64,000 nt of DNA, taken from assembly GCA_964480705.1 (NCBI GenBank), contig CAYZPC010000002.1:47663-111662 (forward strand). The letters run 5' to 3'. Both the position numbers and the translations under genes were made by a program. This document shows positions 16,772 through 25,644 of the stretch, in pieces. This DNA comes from VGJJ01 sp964480705. GTDB taxonomy: Archaea; Iainarchaeota; Iainarchaeia; Iainarchaeales; VGJJ01. Position 1 is the stretch's first letter, and each line of letters begins with the position of its first letter. The notes under the pieces are model-generated. The model was not told where the DNA came from. It saw only the letters and a program-made list of their open reading frames with translations, and searched no databases.

Positions 16772-18589
16772 TTATGCGCGGTCCATCAATTTCATTTTTG
16801 GATAAATTCCCAATGCTTTCAATTCGTCGAGCAAGAGTTTGAATCCGTATGACATTTGCACCGGGTACACGCTCGTACTCTCACACATGGGGCAGTATCT
16901 CTTCTTTCGGATTTGGTCATTCACGGCAATGACTCCGCAGTTATCACAAACGAGTTCGGTGACTTTGTCCGAATCATCAATGAACTTTTCCTGCAACAGC
17001 ATGGCAGCACCGTGTCCAACCAAGGTTTCTCCTTCCATTTCTCCGAAACGGAGTCCGCCTTCCTTTTCTTTTCCTTCCGTAGGCTGGCGCGTGAGGATTT
17101 GCACCGGTCCGCGGGAGCGTGCTTGAAGCTTGTGCGCAACCATGTGGAATAATCGACGATAGGCAATGACACCCGTGTAGATTTCTCCTTCAATTTTCTT
17201 TCCAGTTCGTCCGTCGTAGAAGGCTTCTTTTCCATCGGAGCGGAAACCGAAGTGTTCCAAAATTTTCTTCGATTCTTCAACGGGATCCTCGTTAAACGGT
17301 GTTCCATCAATTGTTTTTCCGCCCAATGCAGCGGCTTTTCCGGTGAGCATTTCGAGCATGTGTCCAATGGTCATTCGCGTAGGAATGGCGTGCGGGTTCA
17401 GCATCAAGTCGGGTCGCACACCGCTTTCGGTGAAAGGCATGTCTTCTTCGGGAATGATTGCTCCCAATACTCCTTTTTGTCCGTGTTTGGAGGCAAATTT
17501 GTCGCCCGGTTCTGGCGTCATGCATGAGCGGACTTTCACTTTAGCAATGCGTGCACCCGATGTTCCTTCGGTTAAAATAACGCGGTCAACAACTCCAGGC
17601 TTTCCTTTTCGGGGAAAGAGCGAGGCTTCGCGTCGTTTTTCTTGAATGACACCAAATTCGGTGATTTCTTCTAAGAATCGCGGCGGGGATGTTTTTCCAA
17701 TAATCACGTCTTTGTCGGAGACCGATGTTTCCAACTCGGCCAAGCCATCAATTCCTAATTTTTTGTAGGGTTCTTCACCTAAATGTCCTACCGCGTCTTC
17801 GGCGGGGATTTCAAATTTATCCACTTGTCCGCCGGGGTAGCGTGTTTCTTCGCTTTCGTAATTGCGGAAATAGGCAGCGCGTCCGAGTCCTCGGTCAACA
17901 GCGCCTTTGTTCAACACCACTGAGTCTAAAACGTTGAATCCCATGTAGGGCATGATGGCCACGACAAAGTTCTGAATCATCGGCCGTTGATCGGTGTTCA
18001 AAAAATCCAGTGTTTTAGTTCGCACGAGTTCGCGCTGAGGATAATACAGCAAATAGGATTCGGTGTCCGTGCGCAAATTATAGTTGGCGGAGGGAATTCC
18101 CAATGCTTGTTTGAACACTTTGGCACCATGCAATGTTTTTCCAGCCAAGTTGTGTTCCAAAAAGGGAATCATGGATGAAATGACAGAGAAAATTCCCATG
18201 GGGTTGATTTCCAAATGCGTTGTTTTGGGAGTAATGTCTTCTTCGCGGAGTGCGACTTGGGCGGTTTCTTCTTCTTCCGCATCCAAGTATTCAATATATC
18301 CCTGGTTGACTAAATCATTCCACGTGAGTTTGCCGTCTTTGATTTGTTTAATAGTTTCTTTTGTCACGCGGGGCTTTCCGCTCTCAACCACGATAACGGG
18401 TCGCTGCACGCGTCCGGAGTCTGTGTTCACGTACAATTCAAAGTTGTCTTCGTGCAGGGCGATGTTGACATGCGCATCAATTTTTCCTGTGCGGCGCTTG
18501 TTCACCAAGTCTTTGGTCAACTTGTGAATGTCTTTATGGAAACCCACGAGTTTTCCATTCACGAACACTTTTCCTTCTTGTGCAGCCAT
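16772..18589 (-). CDS. rpoB1: DNA-directed RNA polymerase subunit B'
   Basis: C-terminal half of the second-largest subunit (605 residues). GDKFASKHGQKGVLG contains the catalytic-site lysines, and RFGEMEGETLVGHGAA and the C-terminal zinc ribbon CDNCGV...CPMCES are intact. ATG 18589 follows GGGGTGAAAAAAAC. It sits 32 bases after the B'' stop. A split B subunit is common in methanogens, haloarchaea and several DPANN groups, and rare in Crenarchaeota. Confidence 0.98.
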   Translation of the reverse strand: MAAQEGKVFVNGKLVGFHKDIHKLTKDLVNKRRTGKIDAHVNIALHEDNFELYVNTDSGRVQRPVIVVESGKPRVTKETIKQIKDGKLTWNDLVNQGYIEYLDAEEEETAQVALREEDITPKTTHLEINPMGIFSVISSMIPFLEHNLAGKTLHGAKVFKQALGIPSANYNLRTDTESYLLYYPQRELVRTKTLDFLNTDQRPMIQNFVVAIMPYMGFNVLDSVVLNKGAVDRGLGRAAYFRNYESEETRYPGGQVDKFEIPAEDAVGHLGEEPYKKLGIDGLAELETSVSDKDVIIGKTSPPRFLEEITEFGVIQEKRREASLFPRKGKPGVVDRVILTEGTSGARIAKVKVRSCMTPEPGDKFASKHGQKGVLGAIIPEEDMPFTESGVRPDLMLNPHAIPTRMTIGHMLEMLTGKAAALGGKTIDGTPFNEDPVEESKKILEHFGFRSDGKEAFYDGRTGKKIEGEIYTGVIAYRRLFHMVAHKLQARSRGPVQILTRQPTEGKEKEGGLRFGEMEGETLVGHGAAMLLQEKFIDDSDKVTELVCDNCGVIAVNDQIRKKRYCPMCESTSVYPVQMSYGFKLLLDELKALGIYPKMKLMDRA

Positions 18590-18621
18590 GTTTTTTTCAC
18601 CCCGTCCCTTTTTCTCCAACC

Positions 18622-20097
18622 TTACTTCAAATACACGTCCATTCCTTTCAGCAATTTTTCAACTGGTTCAGGATTCACATCCTGTGTAACTTCCGAGAAC
18701 AATCCCAAATTCTTCACCAAACCACATTGGGGTCCGTCCGGCGTTTCAATACAGCAAAGTCTTCCCCAGTGCGTTCCGTGAACATCACGCGCTTCATACA
18801 GTTCGCGGTTTTTGTTCAACGGAGATTTAACTTTTCGGAATTCCGTGAGGGGTCCCAAATAGTTCACGCGGTCCATGAAGCGTGAAACACCTGTTGAGCG
18901 GCCAATCCAGTTTCCGGTGCTCATTCCGAACAGAATACGTTCAGTCACGGCGCCGGGGCGAACAACCGTTGAAATGTTTAATTTTCGTCTTCGTGTGACG
19001 GTTCGGTCGATTTGGAATGTCAAATCTTTAATGAAATATTTGAATGAATGTCGGAACAAATGTTCCATGAGTTTTCCCGATAATTCGAGTCGCTTGTTGG
19101 CGTAATGATCCTTGTCATCTTGTCCGCGCAATCCGTTGGCTCGTTCAATGGCACGTGTGGCCATGGTGGAGAGGAAGTATGCTTTCGCGCGGCGGTCATC
19201 TTTCTTGTCTCCGATGTGCGGGAGCAAGAATGCGTCGATGACTTCTTGCGCTCGTCGGAGGCGATAATCAATAACTTGTCCCGGCGCCACATATTTACCG
19301 ATTCGATCCAAGGCTTCTTCTTCATCTTTCACGTCCATGGCTTCCATGTTGATGATGACATCATTCATGATCTCATTGAGAGATGGGAATGCTTCGAGAA
19401 TTTCTTTTTCGGTTTTGAGTCCTAATGCTTTCAACAGCACAAACAATCGCAGCTTGCGCGGAGAGGCTGGAAAACTGACGCTCAACAAACCATCTTTAGC
19501 GCGTGTAACACGTACACGTCCTTTGAATGCACCTTTGGTGGAGATAACTTCGGCGCTTGTTTTGTCATCCGCTGATTCGGTGATGAGAATTCGGTCCGAG
19601 GAGAGAACTTCCTGCGCAGTCAATGCTTTTTCGCTTCCATTGATGACGAAGTATCCGCCGAAGTCCATGGGGTCTTCTCCCATTGAGATTAATTCCTCAG
19701 CTGTTTTTCCTTGCAGGTGGCACAATTTTGATTTCAACATCACGGGCAGTTCGCCGATGTATGTTTTCTTCACGTCTTGTTCAACATCGCGTCGTAACAA
19801 GCGCATGGTGAGGAACAACGGTGCCGAGTATGTTCGGTTTCGCATGCGTGCTTCCATGGGATAAAAATCATTTCGCGGAGAACCATCGGCTTCCACGATG
19901 CGCGGTTTCAACACTTCAATGTCTTCGAGTTCAATTCGAACTTCTTCAATTTTCGGCGTAATGGTTTTGTTTTCGTGAATAATTTCAGTAAGTTTGTCAT
20001 CTACAAATTGATTGTAGGAGTTGATGTTCATCTGCGCGAAGTTGCGAGACTTAAACCAGCTTTCTACGAGTGCGTATTGATCCCAACCTTGCGCCAT
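18622..20097 (-). CDS. rpoB2: DNA-directed RNA polymerase subunit B''
   Basis: N-terminal half of the second-largest subunit, 491 residues. Conserved segments include GYFVINGSEKALTAQE, NRTYSAPLFLTMRLLRRD and the fork-loop region FMDRVNYLGPLTEFRKVKSP, ending after HGTHWGRLCCIETPDGPQCG. The gene begins on the base after the rpoH stop, so translation of the pair is probably coupled. Confidence 0.98.
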   Translation of the reverse strand: MAQGWDQYALVESWFKSRNFAQMNINSYNQFVDDKLTEIIHENKTITPKIEEVRIELEDIEVLKPRIVEADGSPRNDFYPMEARMRNRTYSAPLFLTMRLLRRDVEQDVKKTYIGELPVMLKSKLCHLQGKTAEELISMGEDPMDFGGYFVINGSEKALTAQEVLSSDRILITESADDKTSAEVISTKGAFKGRVRVTRAKDGLLSVSFPASPRKLRLFVLLKALGLKTEKEILEAFPSLNEIMNDVIINMEAMDVKDEEEALDRIGKYVAPGQVIDYRLRRAQEVIDAFLLPHIGDKKDDRRAKAYFLSTMATRAIERANGLRGQDDKDHYANKRLELSGKLMEHLFRHSFKYFIKDLTFQIDRTVTRRRKLNISTVVRPGAVTERILFGMSTGNWIGRSTGVSRFMDRVNYLGPLTEFRKVKSPLNKNRELYEARDVHGTHWGRLCCIETPDGPQCGLVKNLGLFSEVTQDVNPEPVEKLLKGMDVYLK

Positions 20098-20328
20098 TTA
20101 CACCACTCTCCGATAGTATAATGTTTCTCCCGCCACGGGGGAGTTTCGAGTAATGCGAATAATGTCTCCCACTTTCGCACCAAGTTCTTGCGACATGGGA
20201 TCTTCTTGTGAAATTTGAGGAAGTTTGTCTACGTCAATTCCAAATTGTAAAAAAAGTTTTTGCGTTTCATCTGCAGAAAGAATTTCGTGTTTAGGAACTA
20301 AATGGTGTTCAGATAGTGACTTCAGCAT
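20098..20328 (-). CDS. rpoH: DNA-directed RNA polymerase subunit H
   Basis: This 76-residue protein matches archaeal RpoH (eukaryotic Rpb5 C-terminal domain): HHLVPKHEILSADETQKLF and DPMSQELGAKVGDIIRITR, then SPVAGETLYYRRVV. It stabilises the polymerase lower jaw. It is the first gene of the polymerase operon, as in most archaea. Confidence 0.97.
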   Translation of the reverse strand: MLKSLSEHHLVPKHEILSADETQKLFLQFGIDVDKLPQISQEDPMSQELGAKVGDIIRITRNSPVAGETLYYRRVV

Positions 20329-20478
20329 GTCCCCTCAGCTCCGTTTTTTTAGTACAGCGCTTGGAAAAAAAGGGACCGGTATTTCACGGACTTTAAAACG
20401 ATGAATCGTTCCCCACGTTAAACGTTAACCCAAACCGCTGCACAATCCTCAAAGGATACTCAAAGGTCCCAAGAAACC

Positions 20479-20487
20479 CTTATAAAG
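20479..20487 (-). promoter_or_regulatory. Promoter of the RNA polymerase operon
   Basis: CTTTATAAG on the minus strand is close to the archaeal TATA consensus. It would start transcription near 20455 and give a leader of about 125 bases. A second, weaker TTTTAAAG lies near 20390-20398 and would give a leader of about 40 bases. Between the two, TTAACGTTTAACG repeats a GTTTAACG/GTTAACG half-motif. Confidence 0.5.
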
Positions 20488-20580
20488 TTGTTCGTGTGCT
20501 GGAAAAAAATAGGTTAAAATGGGCAAAAATGACCCAAAATGAGGGTTTTAGAGGACGTTATGCTATGAGAAAAAGTTCTT

Positions 20581-20796
20581 TTAGCGTTTTTTCTTCTTCT
20601 TTTTCCGGGAAGACGGGCTCTTTGGGCTCCGCGCAATCATGTCCTCATGCACTTCCTTCATGGGGTTAGCGAAGAGTCCATAGAAAATAATGGCCAGCAG
20701 GAGAACGAGCAGCCCCCACGTGCGATGGGTTTCCACGAGAAGCAGTGCAACGGCGAGCACGAGCAGGATGGCGACTCCAAAGAGGTATTGTTTCAT
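20581..20796 (-). CDS. Small two-helix membrane protein with poly-Lys tail
   Basis: From ATG 20796 (MKQYLFGVAILLVLAVALLL) the 71-residue product has two hydrophobic helices separated by ETHRTWG, then a basic tail ending SRKKKKKKR. The tail would lie in the cytoplasm. I see no family match. It is divergent to the GT2 gene that opens the carotenoid block. The frame is open 12 codons further upstream without a ribosome binding site. Confidence 0.6.
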   Translation of the reverse strand: MKQYLFGVAILLVLAVALLLVETHRTWGLLVLLLAIIFYGLFANPMKEVHEDMIARSPKSPSSRKKKKKKR

Positions 20797-20932
20797 ACAC
20801 CGCTCGTGTTTCCCGGAGTTAAAAAAACCCAAGCATGTGAAAAATCGCCCATATTCAACCGGCGAAAGCGCGTAATTCTAACGAATTTTTTGGCGAACAA
20901 AGCGTTGCACGAGCCCGAAATCAAGGATAAGG

Positions 20933-20940
20933 TATTTATA
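20933..20940 (+). promoter_or_regulatory. TATA box of the GT2/lycopene cyclase unit
   Basis: TATTTATA ends 22 bases before the ATG at 20963, with no ribosome binding site between, so the transcript is predicted to be leaderless. Confidence 0.55.
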
Positions 20941-20962
20941 GGCGAATTGGGTCCATTCCGCC

Positions 20963-21958
20963 ATGAAAACCGCTCCCAGTACGTCCCAAAACGAAATCGT
21001 TGTCCTAATGCCGGCACGCAACGAGTCGCGAAACATTCCGTCGGCACTCTACGCAGTCAATTCCTCTCAGAATGTGGATGGTTCCATTCACACGATTGTG
21101 GGCGCGAACGCATGCACCGACAACACGGTAGAAGTGCTGGAAACCCTTAAGCTTAAACAAAAAAATTTGGATTATGTGGTGGAGAGCGTTCCAGGAAAAC
21201 CGCGTGCATTAAACGCATTAATTGATCGCGCGGAAAAAACGAGAAAAATGAGCGGAGACGATGTGGTTTTATTTTTGGATGCCAATGCCCACGTGCAGGA
21301 TTCCACTATTTCAGACTTGACGGTGATGTTGAAGCAAAACAAAAACCTCAACGCTGTCACTGCAAATGATGTAAGCCCCGTTCCTGCGAGCGGTTCAGTG
21401 TTGGAACACTTGTTGTTTGGCGTGAGTGAAATTTCATTATCATCGTTGGCATTGCGCGATCGAAAAGCATCGTGTATGGCGGTTCGCGCCAAAGCAGTGC
21501 GCGGAGTACGCTTCCCCGAGAATGTAATGGCGGATGATTTGTGGTTGCAAATGTATTTGGGCATTGACACCGTGGACACGCACCCCACCGCCGCAGTTAC
21601 TGTGCAAGCCCCTCGAACATTTTTCCGCTTTGCCGAAGCACGAGTGAAACACATGATGGGATTGTATCAGCTTGAAGAATTTTTTTCTCCACAACATGTT
21701 CGAGAAAATTTTCCCACGGGAACACACGAGCACGCAGAAGCATTGCTGCGCGACGGTGAGTTGCAGGATGAGTTTGTGAAACTTCCCGGAATTTATCAAG
21801 CCGCCACTCTGCTCGCCATGCCCTTGCATGCCGCATTCAAAGTAGCCGCATGGGTGGGATATCGAATGTCTCCTCAGATGAAGAATCATTCAAAGCCCAT
21901 TCCTCAAATGACTGAAGCGCGTTCACGCGCCAAGTCTAGACGCCCCGCGCACGCATAA
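20963..21958 (+). CDS. Glycosyltransferase, GT2-like
   Basis: The N-terminal GT-A fold is recognisable: IVVLMPARNESRNIPSALYA (about 12-31), ANACTDNT, and the metal site VVLFLDANAHV, where the usual DxD reads DAN. ENVMADDLWLQMYLG (about 190) matches the acceptor-site acidic motif. A hydrophobic segment (LPGIYQAATLLAMPLHAAFK, about 275-295) probably contacts the membrane. The tail is basic (RSRAKSRRPAHA). It is upstream of, and collinear with, the lycopene cyclase genes. A role in glycosylating a lipid or carotenoid is possible but unproved. GT2 identity is firm, substrate unknown. Confidence 0.85.
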   Translation: MKTAPSTSQNEIVVLMPARNESRNIPSALYAVNSSQNVDGSIHTIVGANACTDNTVEVLETLKLKQKNLDYVVESVPGKPRALNALIDRAEKTRKMSGDDVVLFLDANAHVQDSTISDLTVMLKQNKNLNAVTANDVSPVPASGSVLEHLLFGVSEISLSSLALRDRKASCMAVRAKAVRGVRFPENVMADDLWLQMYLGIDTVDTHPTAAVTVQAPRTFFRFAEARVKHMMGLYQLEEFFSPQHVRENFPTGTHEHAEALLRDGELQDEFVKLPGIYQAATLLAMPLHAAFKVAAWVGYRMSPQMKNHSKPIPQMTEARSRAKSRRPAHA

Positions 21959-22012
21959 TTATCACGCGTCGCGTGTGCGCAGGCTAATATACTTTTTTTC
22001 ATTCATACACGT

Positions 22013-22336
22013 ATGAGTTTCACATACGCACTCTATTTGCTTTTCGCCCTCGCGGGGACGCTTGCATTTATGCGTGTGTTTACTATTTCATTCACCACAA
22101 AGCAAATGAAAGCCATTTTATTTTCGCTGCTGGCAACGATGATTGTTTTCACCGCGTGGGATATGTGGGCCGTGGAACAAAAACACTGGTCATTTGGTCT
22201 GCAGCACACGCTGAACATTTTGATTGGCAATCAACCCCTTGAAGAAATAGCATTTTTTCTCGTGATTCCATTTTTTGGAATCGTTTTGTGGGAGATGATG
22301 GGGAAATTCACCCAAACGAGGGCGAAAACAAAATGA
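22013..22336 (+). CDS. crtYc: Lycopene cyclase subunit, CrtYc type
   Basis: This 107-residue, three-helix membrane protein has the lycopene-cyclase-domain signature NQPLEEIAFFLVIPFFGI (about 79-96) and TAWDMWAVEQKHWSFG. With the next gene it would form a heterodimeric lycopene beta-cyclase that closes the ionone rings of lycopene in the membrane. In most carotenogenic archaea the two halves are fused. Its stop overlaps the next start as ATGA. Confidence 0.88.
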   Translation: MSFTYALYLLFALAGTLAFMRVFTISFTTKQMKAILFSLLATMIVFTAWDMWAVEQKHWSFGLQHTLNILIGNQPLEEIAFFLVIPFFGIVLWEMMGKFTQTRAKTK

Positions 22337-22626
22337 TGCAATACACACTCGCGGTTTCCATTGGATTTTTTCTCGTAATGGCACTTGACCGCGCGCTGCG
22401 CACGAATATTATTCGACTCACCCCCCAATTAGTGTTCACTACTCTAATTTTCCTCACATTTCAGCTTATTTTTGATAATTATTTTACCGCGCTAGGGATT
22501 TGGGTGTTCAATCCAAGCGAAACGCTTGGAATTTTTGTTCCATTCATTCCAATAGAAAATTTATTTTTCGGAATTGAAATGCTTTGGTTTACACTAATTC
22601 TTTTTGAATGGTCGCAGAGGAAATGA
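22333..22626 (+). CDS. crtYd: Lycopene cyclase subunit, CrtYd type
   Basis: Second half of the heterodimeric cyclase: 97 residues with three membrane helices and the signature DNYFTALGIWVFNPSETLGI followed by FVPFIPIENLFFGIEMLWF. The start overlaps the CrtYc stop (ATGA), which implies translational coupling and a matched dose of the two subunits. The frame is open upstream, but only this ATG and the next codon fit. Confidence 0.88.
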   Translation: MMQYTLAVSIGFFLVMALDRALRTNIIRLTPQLVFTTLIFLTFQLIFDNYFTALGIWVFNPSETLGIFVPFIPIENLFFGIEMLWFTLILFEWSQRK

Positions 22627-23159
22627 GAATGTGGAAAAAAATTCGCCGCAAGTGGGGCCGCGCCCTTTTTTTGAAAAATATTAATAAGCTCACGCAGCGA
22701 ATTGAACGCAATTATGCTGAGTTAGAACACATCTACGAACCATTAGGTGACATTGAAAATATGTTTGCGCTGAATAAAAAAATTGGCGCAGACATACAGC
22801 AGATTGAGCACGAAAAACTGAAACGTAAAAAGGGATGGCGCGGCCTGATTCGCGCGGCGTGGGCATGGAGGGCCTATCGCGATTTGCGCGAACAAAAATT
22901 TATCAAAAGCACCAGTTCAGAACAATACATCAAAGCTCGCGATGCATTGATTCGGATTGATTTATTGGAGCTGGGCCTGAAGAAAGAAATTCTCTCCGAT
23001 AGAGAGGCATCTGAATTGTTTGTGCTTCGCCGTCAAAAAAAGAATTTTGAGAAGGCAGTTGCTAATTATCAAAAAGCGGTTGTGCTGGCAGCTGCGCGAA
23101 AAGAAAGGAAGTCTATTTCTTCGCGAAAATCTTCTCCGCACACGTCCGGGCAGAAATAA
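22623..23159 (+). CDS. Charged helical protein of unknown function
   Basis: The start overlaps the CrtYd stop as ATGA; ATG 22629, eight bases after AGAGGA, is an alternative. The 178-residue product is Lys/Arg/Glu-rich and mostly helical, with likely coiled coils (NINKLTQRIERNYAELEHIY, about 20-40, and KKNFEKAVANYQKAVVLAAA). There is no signal or membrane segment. The last 47 bases overlap the convergent crtI gene, so the C-terminal residues (SISSRKSSPHTSGQK) are constrained by the opposite frame. The coupling to CrtYd suggests a link to carotenoid synthesis. I do not recognise a family. Confidence 0.6.
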   Translation: MRMWKKIRRKWGRALFLKNINKLTQRIERNYAELEHIYEPLGDIENMFALNKKIGADIQQIEHEKLKRKKGWRGLIRAAWAWRAYRDLREQKFIKSTSSEQYIKARDALIRIDLLELGLKKEILSDREASELFVLRRQKKNFEKAVANYQKAVVLAAARKERKSISSRKSSPHTSGQK

Positions 23160-24663
23160 GCACCATGGGCATTCCTCCCCCTGGATGGGTGCTCGCACCC
23201 ACAAAATACAAATGGTTGAATTCTTCGCTTTTTTGAGAGGGTCGGAAAACGCTGCTCTGCATGAATGTGGGAGAAAGTCCAAACGTCGCGCCGAAATTCA
23301 TTCCGCTCAGCGCTTCCCACTCATTTGGAGTGAGCATTTCCTGCATGCGGATGTGTTTTTTCAAATTAGTGAGACCATTTTTTTCAAGTTGCGCAATGAT
23401 TTTTTCTGCAAACTCTTTTTTTATTGAATTCCAATCGATGGGATGTCCATTTTTGGGATCGTTGGAGGGAACGGGAACGAGCACATACAGCAAATGCTTT
23501 CCCTTCGGGGCTAATGTTGAGTTGGTGCGCGAGGGCACGTTCACATAAATGCTTGGACTTGTTGAGAGTACTTTTTGTTCGAATAATTCGTGGAAGTTTT
23601 TCAAAAAATCCTCGCAGAAAAACACATTGTGATGCAGCAGCTGCGGGTAATCCGTGTCCACTCCCAGATAGAGCATGAATGCCGAGCACGTGTATTCGAG
23701 TTTTTTTAATTTTTCATCGGAATATTTTTTCCGAGATGTAGCGTGAATCAATTTTGAATACGTGGCCGGCAAATCCACATCGGACACTATTTTTTCCGCG
23801 CGAATAACTTCATTTGTATCGAGGCGAATTCCCGTTGCGGTGTTATTTTCAATCACAATCTCGGAAACATTTTTTCCATAATGGATTTTTACTCCTAATT
23901 CGAGCGCGAGTTTTTCTATTTCGCTCACAATGGAGTATATTCCATTTTGGGGGTACCACACGCCCTGCGCTAATTCCACGTAGGGGACAATGGTGTATGT
24001 TGCCGGCGTTAAGAGTGGGCTTTGTCCTAAGTACATGCTCTGAAAGCTGAATGCGAGTTTTATTTTTGGATTCGTAAAAAAGGTTGACATGTGGTCCCAC
24101 ATCGAGTGGAAGCCGTCCGCGTGTAAGAATGATAAAAATTTTCCCGAGAGGACGATATCCCAAATGGATGTGGGGGATTGGGCGATGAAATTGGAGTAAA
24201 CGTTTTCATACACCTCGTATTCGTGTTCGAGAAAGCGCAAAAACCCTCGCGCATCTTCAGGAGAAACGCGTTTTATTTCGCGGAGCATTTCGGGAAGATT
24301 CGAACTTACATCTAAGTGTTGTGCGTCCCAAAAATGCAAGCGGTACGATGGGGTGAGCAGGTTGATGGGCAGCACATCCTGCATTTTTTTTCCGCAGTAA
24401 GCAAATAACTCTTCAAATTCTCCCGGCATGAGGAGGAAAGTCGGTCCCAAATCAATGGTGTATCCTTTTACCTTTCGCTGCGCCGCTCTTCCCCCGGGAA
24501 AAGCGTTTTTTTCGTATATTTCCACGCGCTTACCCTGTTTAGCGAGGCGGCATGCGAGGGCAAGCCCCCCGAGTCCGGCGCCAATAATGATGATTTCAGG
24601 CTCCCCTGCCGGAGAAGAGTGGAGTGTTTTGGCTCGTGTGCGGGAAGAAGATGGGGCTGCCAT
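23113..24663 (-). CDS. crtI: Phytoene desaturase (CrtI type)
   Basis: FAD-dependent desaturase that converts phytoene towards lycopene. The N-terminal dinucleotide fold IIIGAGLGGLALACRLA (about 25-41) with EKNAFPGGRA is clear. The C-terminal CrtI signature FVGASTHPGGGMPMVL, followed by SARTCAEKI, is intact. At 516 residues it is full length. A 20-residue N-terminal extension rich in Ser, Arg and Thr precedes the fold. It lies 21 bases downstream of crtB in the same unit. Confidence 0.95.
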   Translation of the reverse strand: MAAPSSSRTRAKTLHSSPAGEPEIIIIGAGLGGLALACRLAKQGKRVEIYEKNAFPGGRAAQRKVKGYTIDLGPTFLLMPGEFEELFAYCGKKMQDVLPINLLTPSYRLHFWDAQHLDVSSNLPEMLREIKRVSPEDARGFLRFLEHEYEVYENVYSNFIAQSPTSIWDIVLSGKFLSFLHADGFHSMWDHMSTFFTNPKIKLAFSFQSMYLGQSPLLTPATYTIVPYVELAQGVWYPQNGIYSIVSEIEKLALELGVKIHYGKNVSEIVIENNTATGIRLDTNEVIRAEKIVSDVDLPATYSKLIHATSRKKYSDEKLKKLEYTCSAFMLYLGVDTDYPQLLHHNVFFCEDFLKNFHELFEQKVLSTSPSIYVNVPSRTNSTLAPKGKHLLYVLVPVPSNDPKNGHPIDWNSIKKEFAEKIIAQLEKNGLTNLKKHIRMQEMLTPNEWEALSGMNFGATFGLSPTFMQSSVFRPSQKSEEFNHLYFVGASTHPGGGMPMVLISARTCAEKIFAKK

Positions 24664-24684
24664 ACTGAAATATACTTTTGCACC

Positions 24685-25569
24685 CTATTTTGTTTTAATG
24701 TGCGCGGAAAGCGCTGTTTTTTCGGCGTGCAATAATTCTTTTTTTCGTTCATCTGAAACGTAAACGCGTTCCGTGTACACATCGTAGTTTCTTTTTTCTA
24801 TCTCATTCAGTATTTCACGGTAGAATACGAGGCTGAGGCGCATTCCTAATTGTGCTTCGCGCGGAAGGTGTGCAATTCCTTCTTCGGAGCGCGTGTAATA
24901 GTCCCGCGCCCGCGTGATTTGATAATGCATCATTTTTCGAAAGGCGTCATTTTGTTCGCGCGATGCAATTTGGGAGTGAGTGTAATTGAATTGTTTCAAC
25001 TCGTCCTGGGGCAAATATACTCTTCCTGCATCGTGGTCTTCTTTTACGTCGCGCAGAATATTAGTGAGTTGCATCGCCACACCTAATTCAATTGCATGTT
25101 CTAATGCGGAATGCGGCGCGCGGAGGACGTATGCCATGAGCAATCCGGGGATTGCTGCGGCAGAGAAGCAGTATTCGTATAGTTCGTCAAAATTTTCATA
25201 TGATTTTTTGTCTAAATCTTTTTCCAACCCATCCATTAGGCGGAAACCCCATTCGCGTGGAATAGCATACTGTCTGCACGTCTGCACAAACGCATGCAAA
25301 ATAGGGTCGGGGGAGGTTTCATTCTCCCACGCCAGAGTGAGATTGTTTCTCCACTCATTCAATCGAAGTTTTTTTTCCGCGAGCGATAAATTTCCATCCA
25401 CGATTTGATCAGTAACACGGCAAAAACCATAGGTTGCGTACGCGGCTAAGCGTTCTTTTTCAGGCAGATGCTCGGCAGCAAGGGAAAAACTAGTGGCGTG
25501 TTTTCGGCAAAGTTTTTCGGAATGAGAAAAATCAATGGCGGAAGTGTCCATTGTATTGGAAAGGCTCAT
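24685..25569 (-). CDS. crtB: Phytoene synthase
   Basis: Joins two geranylgeranyl diphosphates to phytoene. The second Mg2+ site and signature are present: NILRDVKEDHDAGRVYLPQ (about 172-190), as is YCFSAAAIPGLLM. The first Asp-rich motif reads CRVTDQIVD (about 51-59) rather than the usual DDxxD, with Gln in place of the second Asp; D54 and D58 remain. Related DNIVD-type variants occur in other phytoene synthases, so activity is still expected. The length of 294 residues is normal. Confidence 0.94.
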   Translation of the reverse strand: MSLSNTMDTSAIDFSHSEKLCRKHATSFSLAAEHLPEKERLAAYATYGFCRVTDQIVDGNLSLAEKKLRLNEWRNNLTLAWENETSPDPILHAFVQTCRQYAIPREWGFRLMDGLEKDLDKKSYENFDELYEYCFSAAAIPGLLMAYVLRAPHSALEHAIELGVAMQLTNILRDVKEDHDAGRVYLPQDELKQFNYTHSQIASREQNDAFRKMMHYQITRARDYYTRSEEGIAHLPREAQLGMRLSLVFYREILNEIEKRNYDVYTERVYVSDERKKELLHAEKTALSAHIKTK

Positions 25570-25644
25570 TGATACTATGTGGGTTTTTGATTTAATAAAA
25601 GTGCTCTCGCACGCGCGAGAAGATGCGTGAATTAGAATGGGGAA

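Noticed and set aside
17252..19864. Long plus-strand open frames opposite the polymerase genes
   Set aside because: They mirror highly conserved rpoB sequence and have no independent evidence of coding.
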